This document shows, in pieces, positions 1 to 10,437 of a stretch of 64,000 bases of DNA. Source of the stretch: Streptomyces sp. NBC_00490 (GTDB lineage Bacteria; Actinomycetota; Actinomycetes; Streptomycetales; Streptomycetaceae); the NCBI RefSeq assembly GCF_036013645.1, contig NZ_CP107869.1, forward strand, positions 3,596,001 through 3,660,000, written 5' to 3'. The position numbers were made by a program, and so were the translations under genes. The notes under the pieces were generated by a model. The model was not told the origin of the DNA. It was given only the letters and a program-made list of their open reading frames with translations, and did no database searches. How positions within the stretch are numbered: the stretch's first letter is position 1; every line of letters starts with the position of its first letter.

Positions 1-1964
1 GTACGCGCCCTCGGCCCCTGGAAGAGATACGCCAGCCCGAAGCCGCCGCCCACCACCAGCGCGCCGCCCACCGCGTCCAGGACCCAGTGGTTGCCGGTCG
101 CCACGATCGCCGTGACCGTGAACAGCGGGTGCAGCAGGCCCAGGGCCTTGAGCCACCACTTCGGGGCGACGATCGCGATGACCAGACCGCACCACAGCGA
201 CCAGCCGAAGTGCAGCGACGGCATCGCGGCGTACTGGTTCGTCAGCGCGGTCAGGGTGCCGTAGTCCGGCTTGGAGAAGTCCTGGACGCCGTGGACCGTG
301 TCGATGATGCCCAGCGACGGCATGAGCCGGGGCGGGGCCAGCGGGTAGAGCCAGAAGCCGACCAGGGCCAGCAGCGTCGCGAAGCCCAGCGACGCGCGGG
401 CCCAGCGGTAGTCCACCGGGCGCCGCCAGTACAGGACCGCCAGCACCGACAGCGGCACCACGAAGTGGAAGGACGTGTAGTAGAAGTCGAAGAAGTCGCG
501 CAGCCAGGCGATCCTGACCACCGCGTGGTTGGCCCAGTGCTCGATGTCGAGGTGGAGCCAACGCTCCAGATCGAGGATCTGCTGCCCATGTGCCTCCGCC
601 CGCGCCCGGCCCTGCGAGTTGCTGCCGCCCGTCGCCGCCAGCCGCACCTTCTGGTAGGCCGCGTACGTCACCCGGATCAGCAGGAGTTCGAGGAGCAGGT
701 TCGGGCGGGTCAGCACCCGCTTCAGGAACGGCAGCAGCGGCACCCGCCGGAAGCGGGTCGGAACCGGCTCGGCGTACTCCGCGGGGATCGCGGTCTGGTA
801 GTACGGCGAGGTGCGGGACAGGAACGGGATCACGGTCGCCGCCGCGAGGGCCGCCAGCAGCACGATGTTGTCGCGCAACGGGTACAGCGACGACATGTTC
901 GGCAGCATCATCTTCGTCGGCAGGGTCATCACCAGCACCACCGCCACCGGCCACACATACCGGTCCGACGCCCGCTTCCCGACCCGCCCGACCACCGCGA
1001 GCAGCACCCACAGCAGCTGGTGCTGCCAGGTCGTCGGCGAGATCAGGATCGCGGCGCAGCCCGTGATCGCGACCGCGAGCAGCAACTGCCCGTCGTGGGC
1101 GTAGCGCACCGCCCGGCGCAGCGCCAGCACCGCCACCGCCGCGCCCAGCACGAGGAACAGCGCGATCTCCGGCGGCCCCGACAGGCCCGCCCGCAGCAGC
1201 GCGCCGTGCAGCGACTGGTTGGCGAGACCGTCCGCCGCGCCGCCGAGCCCCGTGCCCGCCACGTGGTGGACCCAGTAGGTGTACGAGTCGTGCGGCATCG
1301 CCAGCCACGCGAGCGCCGTGCACGCGGCGAACGTCACGCCGGCCGACACCCCGGCCAGCCGCCGGCCCGTGAACCACAGCAGCGGCGCGAACAGCAGCAC
1401 CGTCGGCTGGAGCGCGGCGGCCACGCCGATCAGTAGGCCGCCCGCTCGTTGGCCGCGGACGACGAAGCAGCCCAGCAACACCAGGAGCACCGGCATGATG
1501 CTCGTCTGGCCGAGGTACAGCGTGTTGCGGACCGGCAGCGACAGCATCAGCAGGCTGATCGCGACGGGCGCGGCCAGCAGCGACGTACGTCTGTTCACCG
1601 GATGAGGAAGCGCCCGCGCGGCGACGAGGCCGAGCGCGGCGACCAGGAGCAGCGTGCCGAAGGTCCAGCCCCAGCCGAGCGCCTGCTCGGCGGCACGTGT
1701 CAACGGCTTCAGGACAAGTCCCCCGAAGGGGGTACCGGTGAACAGGGTCGAGTCGTACAGCGAGCCCTTCACATGCAGGACGCCGTCCGGGCCGACCCAG
1801 GTCTCCAGATCGGTCAGCCGCTCCCCGTCGGGGGTGCTCAGGACGACGGCCACCTGCCGGACGGCCAGTATCGCGGCGATCAGCCACAGTCCCAGGCGGG
1901 CCACGCGCACGCGTGCCCGTACCGTCTCGGCGTCCGTCGCTCCGCTGTGTTCCGCATTCGCCAC
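1..1964 (-). CDS. Bifunctional GT87-type glycosyltransferase / PAP2 phosphatase membrane protein (3' end cut by window)
   Basis: The reading frame is open from a GTG at 1964-1962 to the left edge, giving about 654 residues without the C-terminus. The first ~400 residues are a polytopic membrane region typical of GT87 (DUF2029) lipid-linked-sugar glycosyltransferases, with a lumenal-type stretch after the first helix. The last ~230 residues carry PAP2-superfamily signatures: MPSLHFGWS (the PSxxH phosphatase motif) and ATGNHWVLDAVGG (the second His/Asp motif). A GGGAGG lies about 10 nt before the GTG. Such fusions are known in Streptomyces and probably transfer a sugar from, or dephosphorylate, a polyprenyl or inositol lipid; the substrate cannot be read from the sequence. 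The long plus-strand frame across it is R/Q/P-rich and is an artefact. Confidence 0.82.
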   Translation of the reverse strand, partial: MANAEHSGATDAETVRARVRVARLGLWLIAAILAVRQVAVVLSTPDGERLTDLETWVGPDGVLHVKGSLYDSTLFTGTPFGGLVLKPLTRAAEQALGWGWTFGTLLLVAALGLVAARALPHPVNRRTSLLAAPVAISLLMLSLPVRNTLYLGQTSIMPVLLVLLGCFVVRGQRAGGLLIGVAAALQPTVLLFAPLLWFTGRRLAGVSAGVTFAACTALAWLAMPHDSYTYWVHHVAGTGLGGAADGLANQSLHGALLRAGLSGPPEIALFLVLGAAVAVLALRRAVRYAHDGQLLLAVAITGCAAILISPTTWQHQLLWVLLAVVGRVGKRASDRYVWPVAVVLVMTLPTKMMLPNMSSLYPLRDNIVLLAALAAATVIPFLSRTSPYYQTAIPAEYAEPVPTRFRRVPLLPFLKRVLTRPNLLLELLLIRVTYAAYQKVRLAATGGSNSQGRARAEAHGQQILDLERWLHLDIEHWANHAVVRIAWLRDFFDFYYTSFHFVVPLSVLAVLYWRRPVDYRWARASLGFATLLALVGFWLYPLAPPRLMPSLGIIDTVHGVQDFSKPDYGTLTALTNQYAAMPSLHFGWSLWCGLVIAIVAPKWWLKALGLLHPLFTVTAIVATGNHWVLDAVGGALVVGGGFGLAYLFQGPRAR

Positions 1965-2247
1965 GCCTCGTAGGCCTCCCGCCCCGTTTTCCCACGCATT
2001 GGATGCGTGAGGGCTGCTTTGCGAACCTTATTCAGGGCTCGCGTCACCCCCGGAGAGAGACGCAGGCTGCCCCCGCCTCACCTGACGTCCGTCATGCTTT
2101 TGTCCGAATGACGATAGTCCGCGGCCGGGCGCTCCGCCTCGTCGGCCGCGACGTGGATCACTTACGGTGCCGGACGGAACGGAACCGTATGCTCCCGCCG
2201 TACTACCGTCTGAAGCCGTCGACGGTACGGCGGAGGGGTCTGGGGAA

Positions 2248-3390
2248 ATGGTCGGTTTCCTACGAGGGCGGGCGCGTCGGCGCGTGCTCGCGGTCGTTCT
2301 GGCGTTACTCGCCACCCAGATCGGCTCGCTCGTCGCCCCCGCCTACGCGTGCGGCTGCGGCGCCCTGATCCCGGACACCGCCCGGCGCGTCGGCGTGTCG
2401 CGCGAGGTGTCCGTCGTGCGCTGGGACGGCACCCAGGAACAGATCGTGATGCGGCTGACGGTGAACGGCGACAGCGACCGGGCCGCCTGGGTCATGCCGG
2501 TGCCCCACCGGGCGACCGTCGAGCTCGGCGATCCGGCCCTCTTCGACGAACTGGACGCGGCCACCGCGCCGGTGCACCGCACGCGCCACCACTTCTGGCC
2601 CCAGGACGGCGACTGGCCGCTCGTCTCCGGCGACGGCGGCCCCGACACCGGGGCCCCACCGCCGGGCGCCGGGGTCGGCGCCGAGCCGCCCGTGAGCGTG
2701 GTCGGCCGCCAGAAGCTCGGCCCCTTCGACGTGGCCCGGCTGACCGCGACCGACCCGGACGCCCTGGGCGACTGGCTGGACAGCAACGGCTTCGCCCTCC
2801 CGCCCCGCCTCAGCACCGCACTCGAGCCCTACGTCCAGGACCGCTGGGAGTACGTGGCGGTGCGACTGGCCCCCGAGACCTCCGGCGCCGCCCTCAGCGG
2901 CGCCCTGGATCCGCTCCACCTCACCTTCTCCGCCGACAGGCCGGTCTACCCGATGCGGCTGTCCCGCCTCGCGCGGACCCCGCAGTCGCTGGGCCTGTAC
3001 GTCCTGGCCCCGCACCGCATGGAGCCCGCCTCCGAGATCGGCGGGGAGCGGCCCCGGGTCACCTTCGCCGGCCGGGTGAGCGCGAAGTCCGGCCCGCTCG
3101 CCGAGCTGGCGCGGGGCACACCGTTCCTGACCTCCGTGGGCCAGGAGTTCCCCACCCCGGCCCTGATCGACGGCGACCACGTGCTGCGCCGGACGGCGTC
3201 CGACACCACGTTCCAGCAGGTGATCTACGAGGACCGGCTGCGGACGGTGGCCGGGGCCCCGGCATGGCTGCTGACGGTCGTCGGCGGTCTCGCGCTGGCC
3301 GTCACGGCCGCGGTCCTGCTCGCCGTACGGCGCTCCCGGCGCCCGGTGATCCCGCCCAAGCCGCTGCAACCACCCTCACCGGTCAACTAG
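2248..3390 (+). CDS. DUF2330 family secreted/membrane-anchored protein
   Basis: A 380-residue protein with an Arg-rich N-terminus, a hydrophobic signal segment (about residues 12-30), then ACGCGALIP, the Cys-rich start typical of DUF2330 proteins. The body contains the VMPVPHRA-type motif of the family. A C-terminal helix (WLLTVVGGLALAVTAAVLL) followed by Arg residues should anchor it in the membrane with most of the protein outside. I chose the ATG at 2248 because GGAGGGG lies just upstream and the signal peptide then has normal length; an upstream in-frame GTG at 2167 would add 27 polar residues. Codon 20 is TTA (2305-2307), a rare leucine codon that in Streptomyces needs the bldA tRNA. Its function is unknown. 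The O-methyltransferase gene follows 22 bp downstream. Confidence 0.8.
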   Translation: MVGFLRGRARRRVLAVVLALLATQIGSLVAPAYACGCGALIPDTARRVGVSREVSVVRWDGTQEQIVMRLTVNGDSDRAAWVMPVPHRATVELGDPALFDELDAATAPVHRTRHHFWPQDGDWPLVSGDGGPDTGAPPPGAGVGAEPPVSVVGRQKLGPFDVARLTATDPDALGDWLDSNGFALPPRLSTALEPYVQDRWEYVAVRLAPETSGAALSGALDPLHLTFSADRPVYPMRLSRLARTPQSLGLYVLAPHRMEPASEIGGERPRVTFAGRVSAKSGPLAELARGTPFLTSVGQEFPTPALIDGDHVLRRTASDTTFQQVIYEDRLRTVAGAPAWLLTVVGGLALAVTAAVLLAVRRSRRPVIPPKPLQPPSPVN

Positions 3391-3412
3391 CCACCCGAAA
3401 GGCACAGTTCGC

Positions 3413-4084
3413 ATGAGCGAGTCGAAGATCTGGGACGACGTCGACGACTACTTCACCACCCACCTCACGCCCGACGACGAAGTGCTGGCCGCGGCCCTGC
3501 GCGACAGCGAGGCGGCCGGGCTCCCGCGGATCGCCGTCGCCGCCCCGCAGGCCAAGCTCCTCCAGCTGTTCGCCCAGATCCAGGGCGCCCGGAACATTCT
3601 GGAGATCGGCACCCTCGGCGGCTACAGCACCATCTGGCTGGCCCGCGCGCTGCCCGCCGACGGCCGGCTGGTCTCGCTGGAGTACAGCCCCCGGCACGCC
3701 GAGGTCGCGACCCGCAACATCGCGCGGGCCGGCCTCGACAAGCTCGTCGAGATCCGGGTCGGCCCGGCCCTGGAGTCGCTGCCCCGCCTCGCCGACGAGG
3801 CCCCGGCCCCTTTCGACCTCGTCTTCATCGACGCCGACAAGGACAACAACCCGCACTACGTGGAGTGGGCCCTGAAGCTGACCCGCCCGGGCAGCCTGAT
3901 CATCGTCGACAACGTCGTCCGCGGGGGCCGCGTCGCCGACTCCGGCAGCACGGATCCGGACGTCACCGGGACCCGGGCCGCGATCGAACTGATCGGCTCC
4001 CACCCGAGGTTGAGCGGCACCGCGATCCAGACGGTGGGCAGCAAGGGCTACGACGGCTTCGCGCTGGCGCGGGTGCTGCCGTAG
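3413..4084 (+). CDS. Class I SAM-dependent O-methyltransferase
   Basis: A 223-residue protein of the Methyltransf_3 (catechol/caffeoyl-CoA type) O-methyltransferase family. LEIGTLGGYSTIWLARALP is the SAM-binding motif I, DLVFIDADKDN carries the metal- and SAM-contacting acidic residues, and LIIVDNVVRGGRV is the later conserved block with the metal-binding Asp-Asn. Length is normal for the family (about 220). Cation-dependent enzymes of this kind methylate hydroxyl groups of small aromatic or polyketide acceptors; the acceptor here is unknown. It starts 22 bp after the DUF2330 gene on the same strand, so co-transcription is likely, but no functional link is evident. Confidence 0.88.
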   Translation: MSESKIWDDVDDYFTTHLTPDDEVLAAALRDSEAAGLPRIAVAAPQAKLLQLFAQIQGARNILEIGTLGGYSTIWLARALPADGRLVSLEYSPRHAEVATRNIARAGLDKLVEIRVGPALESLPRLADEAPAPFDLVFIDADKDNNPHYVEWALKLTRPGSLIIVDNVVRGGRVADSGSTDPDVTGTRAAIELIGSHPRLSGTAIQTVGSKGYDGFALARVLP

Positions 4085-4107
4085 CCCACTGCGGGGCCCT
4101 GAGAAAA

Positions 4108-4500
4108 TCAAGCCTCGTGGTAGAAACCCACGTTGACGGTACGGGGGGCGGTGCGGTCCCGGATGACGATCTCGCCGTTGCCGCCCCTGGGCAGCGGGAT
4201 GCTCCCGCCGTAGACGAGCGGCTGCGCGTACTGGCCGACCACCAGGTGCACCTCGGAGGACGGTTCGGGCTGCGAGCCCTGGAGCCAGGTGACCTGCCAG
4301 GCGCCCTCGGGGCCGCACAGGAACTCCAGATGGACCCGGGAGACGAACAGCCAGTCGTCGGGCGTCGAGAGGCGGCACACGGACTTGTCGCGGCCCACCC
4401 GCAGCACGGCGCCCGGATCACTGGGCGCGTCGGCCATCTGCATGCCGGCCGTGGCACCCTCCTCCGCCGCGGATACGGCGGCCATGGTGAGTTCGAGCAC
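4108..4500 (-). CDS. Small stand-alone FHA-like domain protein
   Basis: A 130-residue protein. LRVGRDKSVCRL followed by WLFVSRVHLEFLC matches the FHA core (a GR turn, then S-R-x-H), the signature of phosphothreonine-peptide recognition. The remainder is a beta-rich C-terminal half ending NVGFYHEA. There is no kinase, HTH or membrane domain, so it would act as a cytoplasmic adaptor if the fold is right. The GTG at 4500 is preferred because GGGAG sits 6-7 nt upstream; longer in-frame starts add an unconserved Cys/His-rich stretch. It converges on the O-methyltransferase gene with a gap of 23 bp. The FHA call rests on motif recognition only. Confidence 0.65.
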   Translation of the reverse strand: MLELTMAAVSAAEEGATAGMQMADAPSDPGAVLRVGRDKSVCRLSTPDDWLFVSRVHLEFLCGPEGAWQVTWLQGSQPEPSSEVHLVVGQYAQPLVYGGSIPLPRGGNGEIVIRDRTAPRTVNVGFYHEA

Positions 4501-4604
4501 GTGCGCTCCCTTGTGCAGTTGCTGAAATGTCCCTGTGCAAGTGTGCTTGCACAGCGGCCGCATGATAAATCGCCCGGCCATTCCGCGTCCGGCACAATGG
4601 ACTC

Positions 4605-5030
4605 ATGACCGAGCGAAAGCCACCCGGCGTCCCGTTCGAGTCCTGGGTCGACAGGCAGATCCAAGACGCGCAGGGCCGCGGCGACTTCGACCGACTCCCC
4701 GGCGTGGGCGAGCCCCTGCCCGCCGATCTCGACAGCCCGTACGACGAACTCTGGTGGATCAGGCGCAAGATGGCCCGCGAGGGTCTCGCCGTGCTGCCGC
4801 CCGCACTGGCCCTGCGCAAGGAGGCCGAGGACACCCTCACCGCCGCGTTCGCGGCGCCCTCCGAGCGGATCGTCCGGAAACTGATCACGGACGTCAACGT
4901 CAAGATCCGCGAGATGATGTTCAGGCCGCCGCCCGGCCCCCCGCTCGGAAAAAAGCCGTACGACGTCGAGGACGTCGTACGGCAGTGGCGGGAACGCCGC
5001 GCGGCGGCGGGCAGGTCAGAGGTGCAGTAG
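4605..5030 (+). CDS. DUF1992 (DnaJ-homologue subfamily C member 28-like) protein
   Basis: A 141-residue protein. The N-terminal PFESWVDRQIQDAQGRGDFD and LPGVGEPLP are the hallmark of DUF1992, the conserved region shared with eukaryotic DNAJC28. It contains no J domain itself. No signal peptide or membrane segment is visible, so it is likely cytoplasmic. Its biochemical role is unknown; it is widespread in actinobacteria as a short single-domain protein. The last 15 bp overlap the convergent gene ending at 5016. Confidence 0.85.
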   Translation: MTERKPPGVPFESWVDRQIQDAQGRGDFDRLPGVGEPLPADLDSPYDELWWIRRKMAREGLAVLPPALALRKEAEDTLTAAFAAPSERIVRKLITDVNVKIREMMFRPPPGPPLGKKPYDVEDVVRQWRERRAAAGRSEVQ

Positions 5031-5621
5031 CCGGTCCGCCAGCTCGCGGTAGTCGCGCAGGGCGAGGCGGAGCTGCTCGGTGTCGCCGGCGTTCCCGTGC
5101 TTGTCCTCGCCGTCCTGCCAGGACGTGCGCAGGGTGCGGCGGCGGTGGGTCAGGGCGTCCGTGACGCGGGAGGCCAGCTCCTCCATCACGTGGTCGGCCT
5201 CCTCGACGGCGTTCCGGGGCTCGTCGACGAACCCGGCGACCGCGTGCTGGAGCTGCAGCGAGAGCTTGTCGCACTCGTCGTGCGGAAGCAGTCGGCCGCG
5301 CTGCGCACCCTCGCCCTTGGCCGTCGTCGCGGCCGTGTCCCGGCCCTTGGTCGCCGTCTCGTGCCCGGCGGGACCGGCGACGAGGGGCGAGCGTGAGCCG
5401 TCGCCCGTGTCGGTCCGCTCGGCACCGGAGGTGGTGTCGCGCGTGTCGTGGCCCGCCACGAGAGGGGCGCTCTCCTGGCCCTGGGGGCCCTTGGAGCGGT
5501 CGCCCTGGGGAAGGTTCGACTGGCCGCCCGTCACAGAGGCGCGCCCTGCGAGGCCCTCGCCCGTCGTCTTCTCGCCGCGCCGTGCGCCGTCGGCGCCCTG
5601 GCCGGTGGTCGCGTCCGTCAT
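5016..5621 (-). CDS. Hypothetical soluble protein, paralogue of the upstream membrane protein
   Basis: A 201-residue protein not recognised as a named family. Residues 1 to ~110 are Gly/Thr/Asp-rich and low in complexity, probably disordered. The C-terminal ~95 residues are helical and include FVDEPRNAVEEADHVMEEL, which closely matches FVDSPREAVAEADRLLADL of the gene just upstream. No membrane segment is present. The ATG at 5621 has GGGGAG about 9 nt upstream. Only 5 bp separate it from the preceding gene's stop, so the two form a tight operon and probably share one function. Confidence 0.7.
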   Translation of the reverse strand: MTDATTGQGADGARRGEKTTGEGLAGRASVTGGQSNLPQGDRSKGPQGQESAPLVAGHDTRDTTSGAERTDTGDGSRSPLVAGPAGHETATKGRDTAATTAKGEGAQRGRLLPHDECDKLSLQLQHAVAGFVDEPRNAVEEADHVMEELASRVTDALTHRRRTLRTSWQDGEDKHGNAGDTEQLRLALRDYRELADRLLHL

Positions 5622-5626
5622 GTCAC

Positions 5627-6337
5627 TCAACTCCCCTTCGCGTGACGCCGGGTGGATCCCCACGGCAGATGGCCGCGGCTCTCGGTGCGGGCGGGTCGGT
5701 TCCCGCCGTCGGATGCCTCGTGCTCGGGTGTGGTCTCCACCCGCTCGGCCGTCCGGGTCGACTCGTGGTGCCGGCCGTCGTGGCCCACCAGGTCCTCGAA
5801 CAGGGACCGGGCCTCGACCATGGCCTCGCGCATCTCCTCGGTGCCCGCCCGGGCGCCGTCCTGCGTCTCGTCCCCGCGCAGATGGGCGGCTTGGTGCACA
5901 CGCCGGTAGCCGTGCACATGGTGCCCGTGGTGCACGGACAGTGCGGCGAGCTGCTCCTCGTACTGCCCGCCGTCCGGGAACCCCTTGGCCCCGGCGAGGT
6001 CGGCGAGCAGCCGGTCCGCCTCGGCCACGGCCTCCCGCGGCGAGTCGACGAAGCGCTCCTGGGCCGCCGTCCAGCGGGCCTCGTACTGCTGGCGCTGCGC
6101 CGGCTCCAGCGGCCGCTCGCGCAGCGAACCATGCCGCTCGACACGGGCGGCGAGCTCCCGCTCGGCGGCCTGTGGGTCGCCGTCGTGCTGGGCCAGGGCA
6201 CGGTCGTACTCGGGCCCGAAGCGCCGCTTCAGACTCCGGCCGCGCTGCGGCCCCCGAGCACGCCGGGCAAGAACGGCCGCCACGGCAATGACGGCCACAA
6301 CGATCACGATCAGAGCGATGATCAGGCCAGTTGACAT
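5627..6337 (-). CDS. Hypothetical membrane-anchored protein with C-terminal helical domain
   Basis: A 236-residue protein with one strong N-terminal membrane helix (GLIIALIVIVVAVIAVAAVL, residues 4-23), a basic stretch, and then a cytoplasmic helical domain containing FVDSPREAVAEADRLLADL and a His-rich turn (VHHGHHVHGYRRVHQ). The second half repeats the helical pattern (REAMVEARSLFEDLVGH). I chose the ATG at 6337 because it places the helix at the extreme N-terminus. It is the first gene of a two-gene operon with the soluble paralogue 5 bp downstream. The function is unknown; pairing of an anchored and a soluble version suggests hetero-oligomerisation, which is inference. Confidence 0.72.
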   Translation of the reverse strand: MSTGLIIALIVIVVAVIAVAAVLARRARGPQRGRSLKRRFGPEYDRALAQHDGDPQAAERELAARVERHGSLRERPLEPAQRQQYEARWTAAQERFVDSPREAVAEADRLLADLAGAKGFPDGGQYEEQLAALSVHHGHHVHGYRRVHQAAHLRGDETQDGARAGTEEMREAMVEARSLFEDLVGHDGRHHESTRTAERVETTPEHEASDGGNRPARTESRGHLPWGSTRRHAKGS

Positions 6338-6423
6338 GGCTACCGGGTAGCCCCGAAGTGGCTCCTCAAACCGCCGGTTATTCACTTGCGGTCGCCCTGG
6401 CACACCTCCGGAGAATGGCCCGC

Positions 6424-6915
6424 ATGACTTCCTGGACCGTGGCCCCCGAGCCCTACGACTCCCCCGTCGCCTCAGCGCTCTGGCGGGCGTACTACACGGA
6501 GGTCAGCGACCGCTACTACCTCCTGCACGAGGGGCGGCGCACCGAGCCGGCGGAGCTGGAGCGGGAGGTCACCGGCGCGGACTGGTCCGCACTCACCCCG
6601 CCGAAAGGGCGGCTGCTGGTGGCCCGGTACGACGGCGAGCCCGCCGGTACCGCGGGTGTGCGCCTCCTGGACGCGGACACCGCCGAGCTGAAGCGGGTGT
6701 ACGTCCGCGAGGAGCTGCGCGGCAAGGGCGGCGGCCCGGTCCTCGTCCGCGCCGCCGAGGACACCGCCCGCGAACTGGGCGCCGCCCGCATGATCCTCGA
6801 CACCCGCGACGACCTCACCGAGGCACGCGCGCTGTACGCGCGCCTCGGCTACGAGGAGACCGAGCCGTACAACGACGACCCGTACGCGGAGCACTGGTTC
6901 GCCAAGGGGCTGTAG
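6424..6915 (+). CDS. GNAT family N-acetyltransferase
   Basis: A 163-residue GNAT-fold enzyme. LKRVYVREELRGKGGGPVLVRAAE contains the acetyl-CoA-binding motif A (R-x-x-G-x-G/A), and LYARLGYEETEPYN is the C-terminal motif B region. The substrate is unknown. The ATG at 6424 has GGAG 10 nt upstream; the ATG at 6415 is an alternative. It is divergent from the paralogue operon (start 6337) and converges on the MFS gene, with a gap of 9 bp. Confidence 0.85.
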   Translation: MTSWTVAPEPYDSPVASALWRAYYTEVSDRYYLLHEGRRTEPAELEREVTGADWSALTPPKGRLLVARYDGEPAGTAGVRLLDADTAELKRVYVREELRGKGGGPVLVRAAEDTARELGAARMILDTRDDLTEARALYARLGYEETEPYNDDPYAEHWFAKGL

Positions 6916-6924
6916 CGCGGGCGG

Positions 6925-9027
<2,103 letters not shown>

Positions 9028-9166
9028 TTACATCTCCATCGTGGTTGGTGTGACCGTTTATGGCCTGTTGAGTCCTGGTGGAAGCCGGTATTCCGGGGGC
9101 TTATGGGACGGGAGTGTGGAGGGAGTCTGCATAATCTCTGGAGTTCGCGAGGGGAGGGACGAACAC

Positions 9167-10111
9167 ATGGCGGAATCACACGGCCATCTGTGCCCGGAGT
9201 GCGGGGCACCGAGAGGGACCGACAACACGCCGTCGTGCGGCTGCACGCAGCGGGCGTCCGACGCCCTGCGCGACGCGCGTACGGCGGAGGCGGCCGCGGC
9301 GGAGGATTTCGATCCGTTGCGCATACGTCCCTATGTGGAGCTGGAGGGGGAGGCGCCGGCCGGGTCGGCGACCGAAGCGGCGACCGGGGCGGCCGACATG
9401 ACGATGCCGTTGCGCGCGGTGCCGGGCCCGGTGCCCAGCACGAGGGACCTGAGCCTGTTCGAGGGAGCGGGACGGGAAGGCGAGGGTGTCGACGACTTCG
9501 ACGACGAACCGCGCCGACGCCCCCGCAGCACGGTGCTGCTGGGCGCGGCGGGCGGGCTCGTCGCGGTGATCGCTGCGGCCGGGCTGGCGAGCGGGATGTT
9601 CTCGTACGACACACCCACCCGGGACGGGGCGTTGCCGCAGGAGGTACGGGCGAGCGTCCCGGACGCGTCACCGACGACGGAAGCGGCGTCCCAGTCCCCC
9701 ACCACGACGGCCCCCCGCCCCACCGCGGTACCCCCACCGCCGTCCGCCTCCATCACCCGGTCGCCATCCCCGACCCCGACCCCGACAACCGCCTCCCCGA
9801 CCCCGTCCCGCTCCGCGACCTCCCCGACCACCTCCCCCGCCACCCCACCCACAGCCGACGACGCCTCCGACGCCCGCGAAAGCACACCCCCCGTGCTCCG
9901 CCGCGGCTCCGAAGGCGACGAGGTCCTCGAACTGGAACGCCGCCTCACCCAACTGGGCCTCTACACCCGCAAGGCGAGCGGCCACTACAACGAGGGCGTC
10001 GAGGACGCGGTGACCCGATACCAGTGGGCACGCGGAATCCAGACGGACGAGCAGGGGGTGTACGACCTGCCGACGCGGGAGCGACTGGAATCGGAAACAC
10101 AGGAGCCGTGA
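9167..10111 (+). CDS. Membrane protein with C-terminal peptidoglycan-binding domain
   Basis: A 314-residue protein. The N-terminus has CPECGAP and CGCTQ, a possible short zinc knuckle facing the cytoplasm. A single membrane helix follows (VLLGAAGGLVAVIAAAGLASGMF, about residues 123-145). A long Pro/Ser/Thr-rich wall-spanning linker comes next. The last ~70 residues (LRRGSEGDEVLELERRLTQLGLY to YQWARGIQTDEQGVYDLPT) are a PG_binding_1 domain. The predicted topology puts the binding domain outside, anchored to peptidoglycan. The ATG at 9167 follows GGGGAGGGA. The linker is encoded by C-rich, A/G-poor sequence that gives long false frames on the other strand. Confidence 0.83.
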   Translation: MAESHGHLCPECGAPRGTDNTPSCGCTQRASDALRDARTAEAAAAEDFDPLRIRPYVELEGEAPAGSATEAATGAADMTMPLRAVPGPVPSTRDLSLFEGAGREGEGVDDFDDEPRRRPRSTVLLGAAGGLVAVIAAAGLASGMFSYDTPTRDGALPQEVRASVPDASPTTEAASQSPTTTAPRPTAVPPPPSASITRSPSPTPTPTTASPTPSRSATSPTTSPATPPTADDASDARESTPPVLRRGSEGDEVLELERRLTQLGLYTRKASGHYNEGVEDAVTRYQWARGIQTDEQGVYDLPTRERLESETQEP

Positions 10112-10214
10112 ACGTCTGACGGCGAGTGGGGGTGCGGGGTGCCTGCGGCGGCCTGTGGCGGCTTCGGTGGGGGTTCGCGTTGCGCACTACGGTCGGGTTG
10201 TGGGTCGGTGCCGC

Positions 10215-10307
10215 ACCGGGGGGTGTCCGTCCTCGGTCGGGCGGTGCTGTGGGTTGGGGATGTGCGGTTGGTTGGTCGCCCGACGCTGCGGGCGGACACC
10301 CCCCGGT
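10215..10307. repeat. Nested perfect inverted repeats (93-bp stem-loop element)
   Basis: This lies in the 485-bp intergenic region 10112-10596. The outer arms 10215-10229 and 10293-10307 are perfectly complementary over 15 bp (accggggggtgtccg). Nested inside are 8-bp arms gtcgggcg at 10236-10243 and its complement at 10277-10284. The ~33-nt loop is G/T-rich. No coding capacity is evident. It could be a structured RNA element, a terminator of the upstream gene, or a dispersed palindromic repeat. Confidence 0.6.
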
Positions 10308-10437
10308 ACGTCCCCTTCTCGCCGTTGCGCGAGCGCGGGCCCGTCCCGCCGGGGGTCCCAGGAGACGGCGACTGCCTCCGGGGACGAGGGGCGACCCCCG
10401 CAGGCGACTGCGCCTCTCGACGCCGGTCCAGGCATTT

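Noticed and set aside
87..1436. Long plus-strand reading frame of 449 codons antisense to the GT87-PAP2 gene
   Set aside because: Its translation is dominated by Arg, Gln, Pro and His with no domain. The minus strand gives a clear membrane protein with PAP2 motifs; this is a GC-skew shadow.
9700..9900. CRISPR-like or tandem repeat suggested by the C-rich stretch
   Set aside because: The repetition is irregular and encodes the Pro/Ser/Thr linker of the peptidoglycan-binding protein; there are no spacers of constant length.
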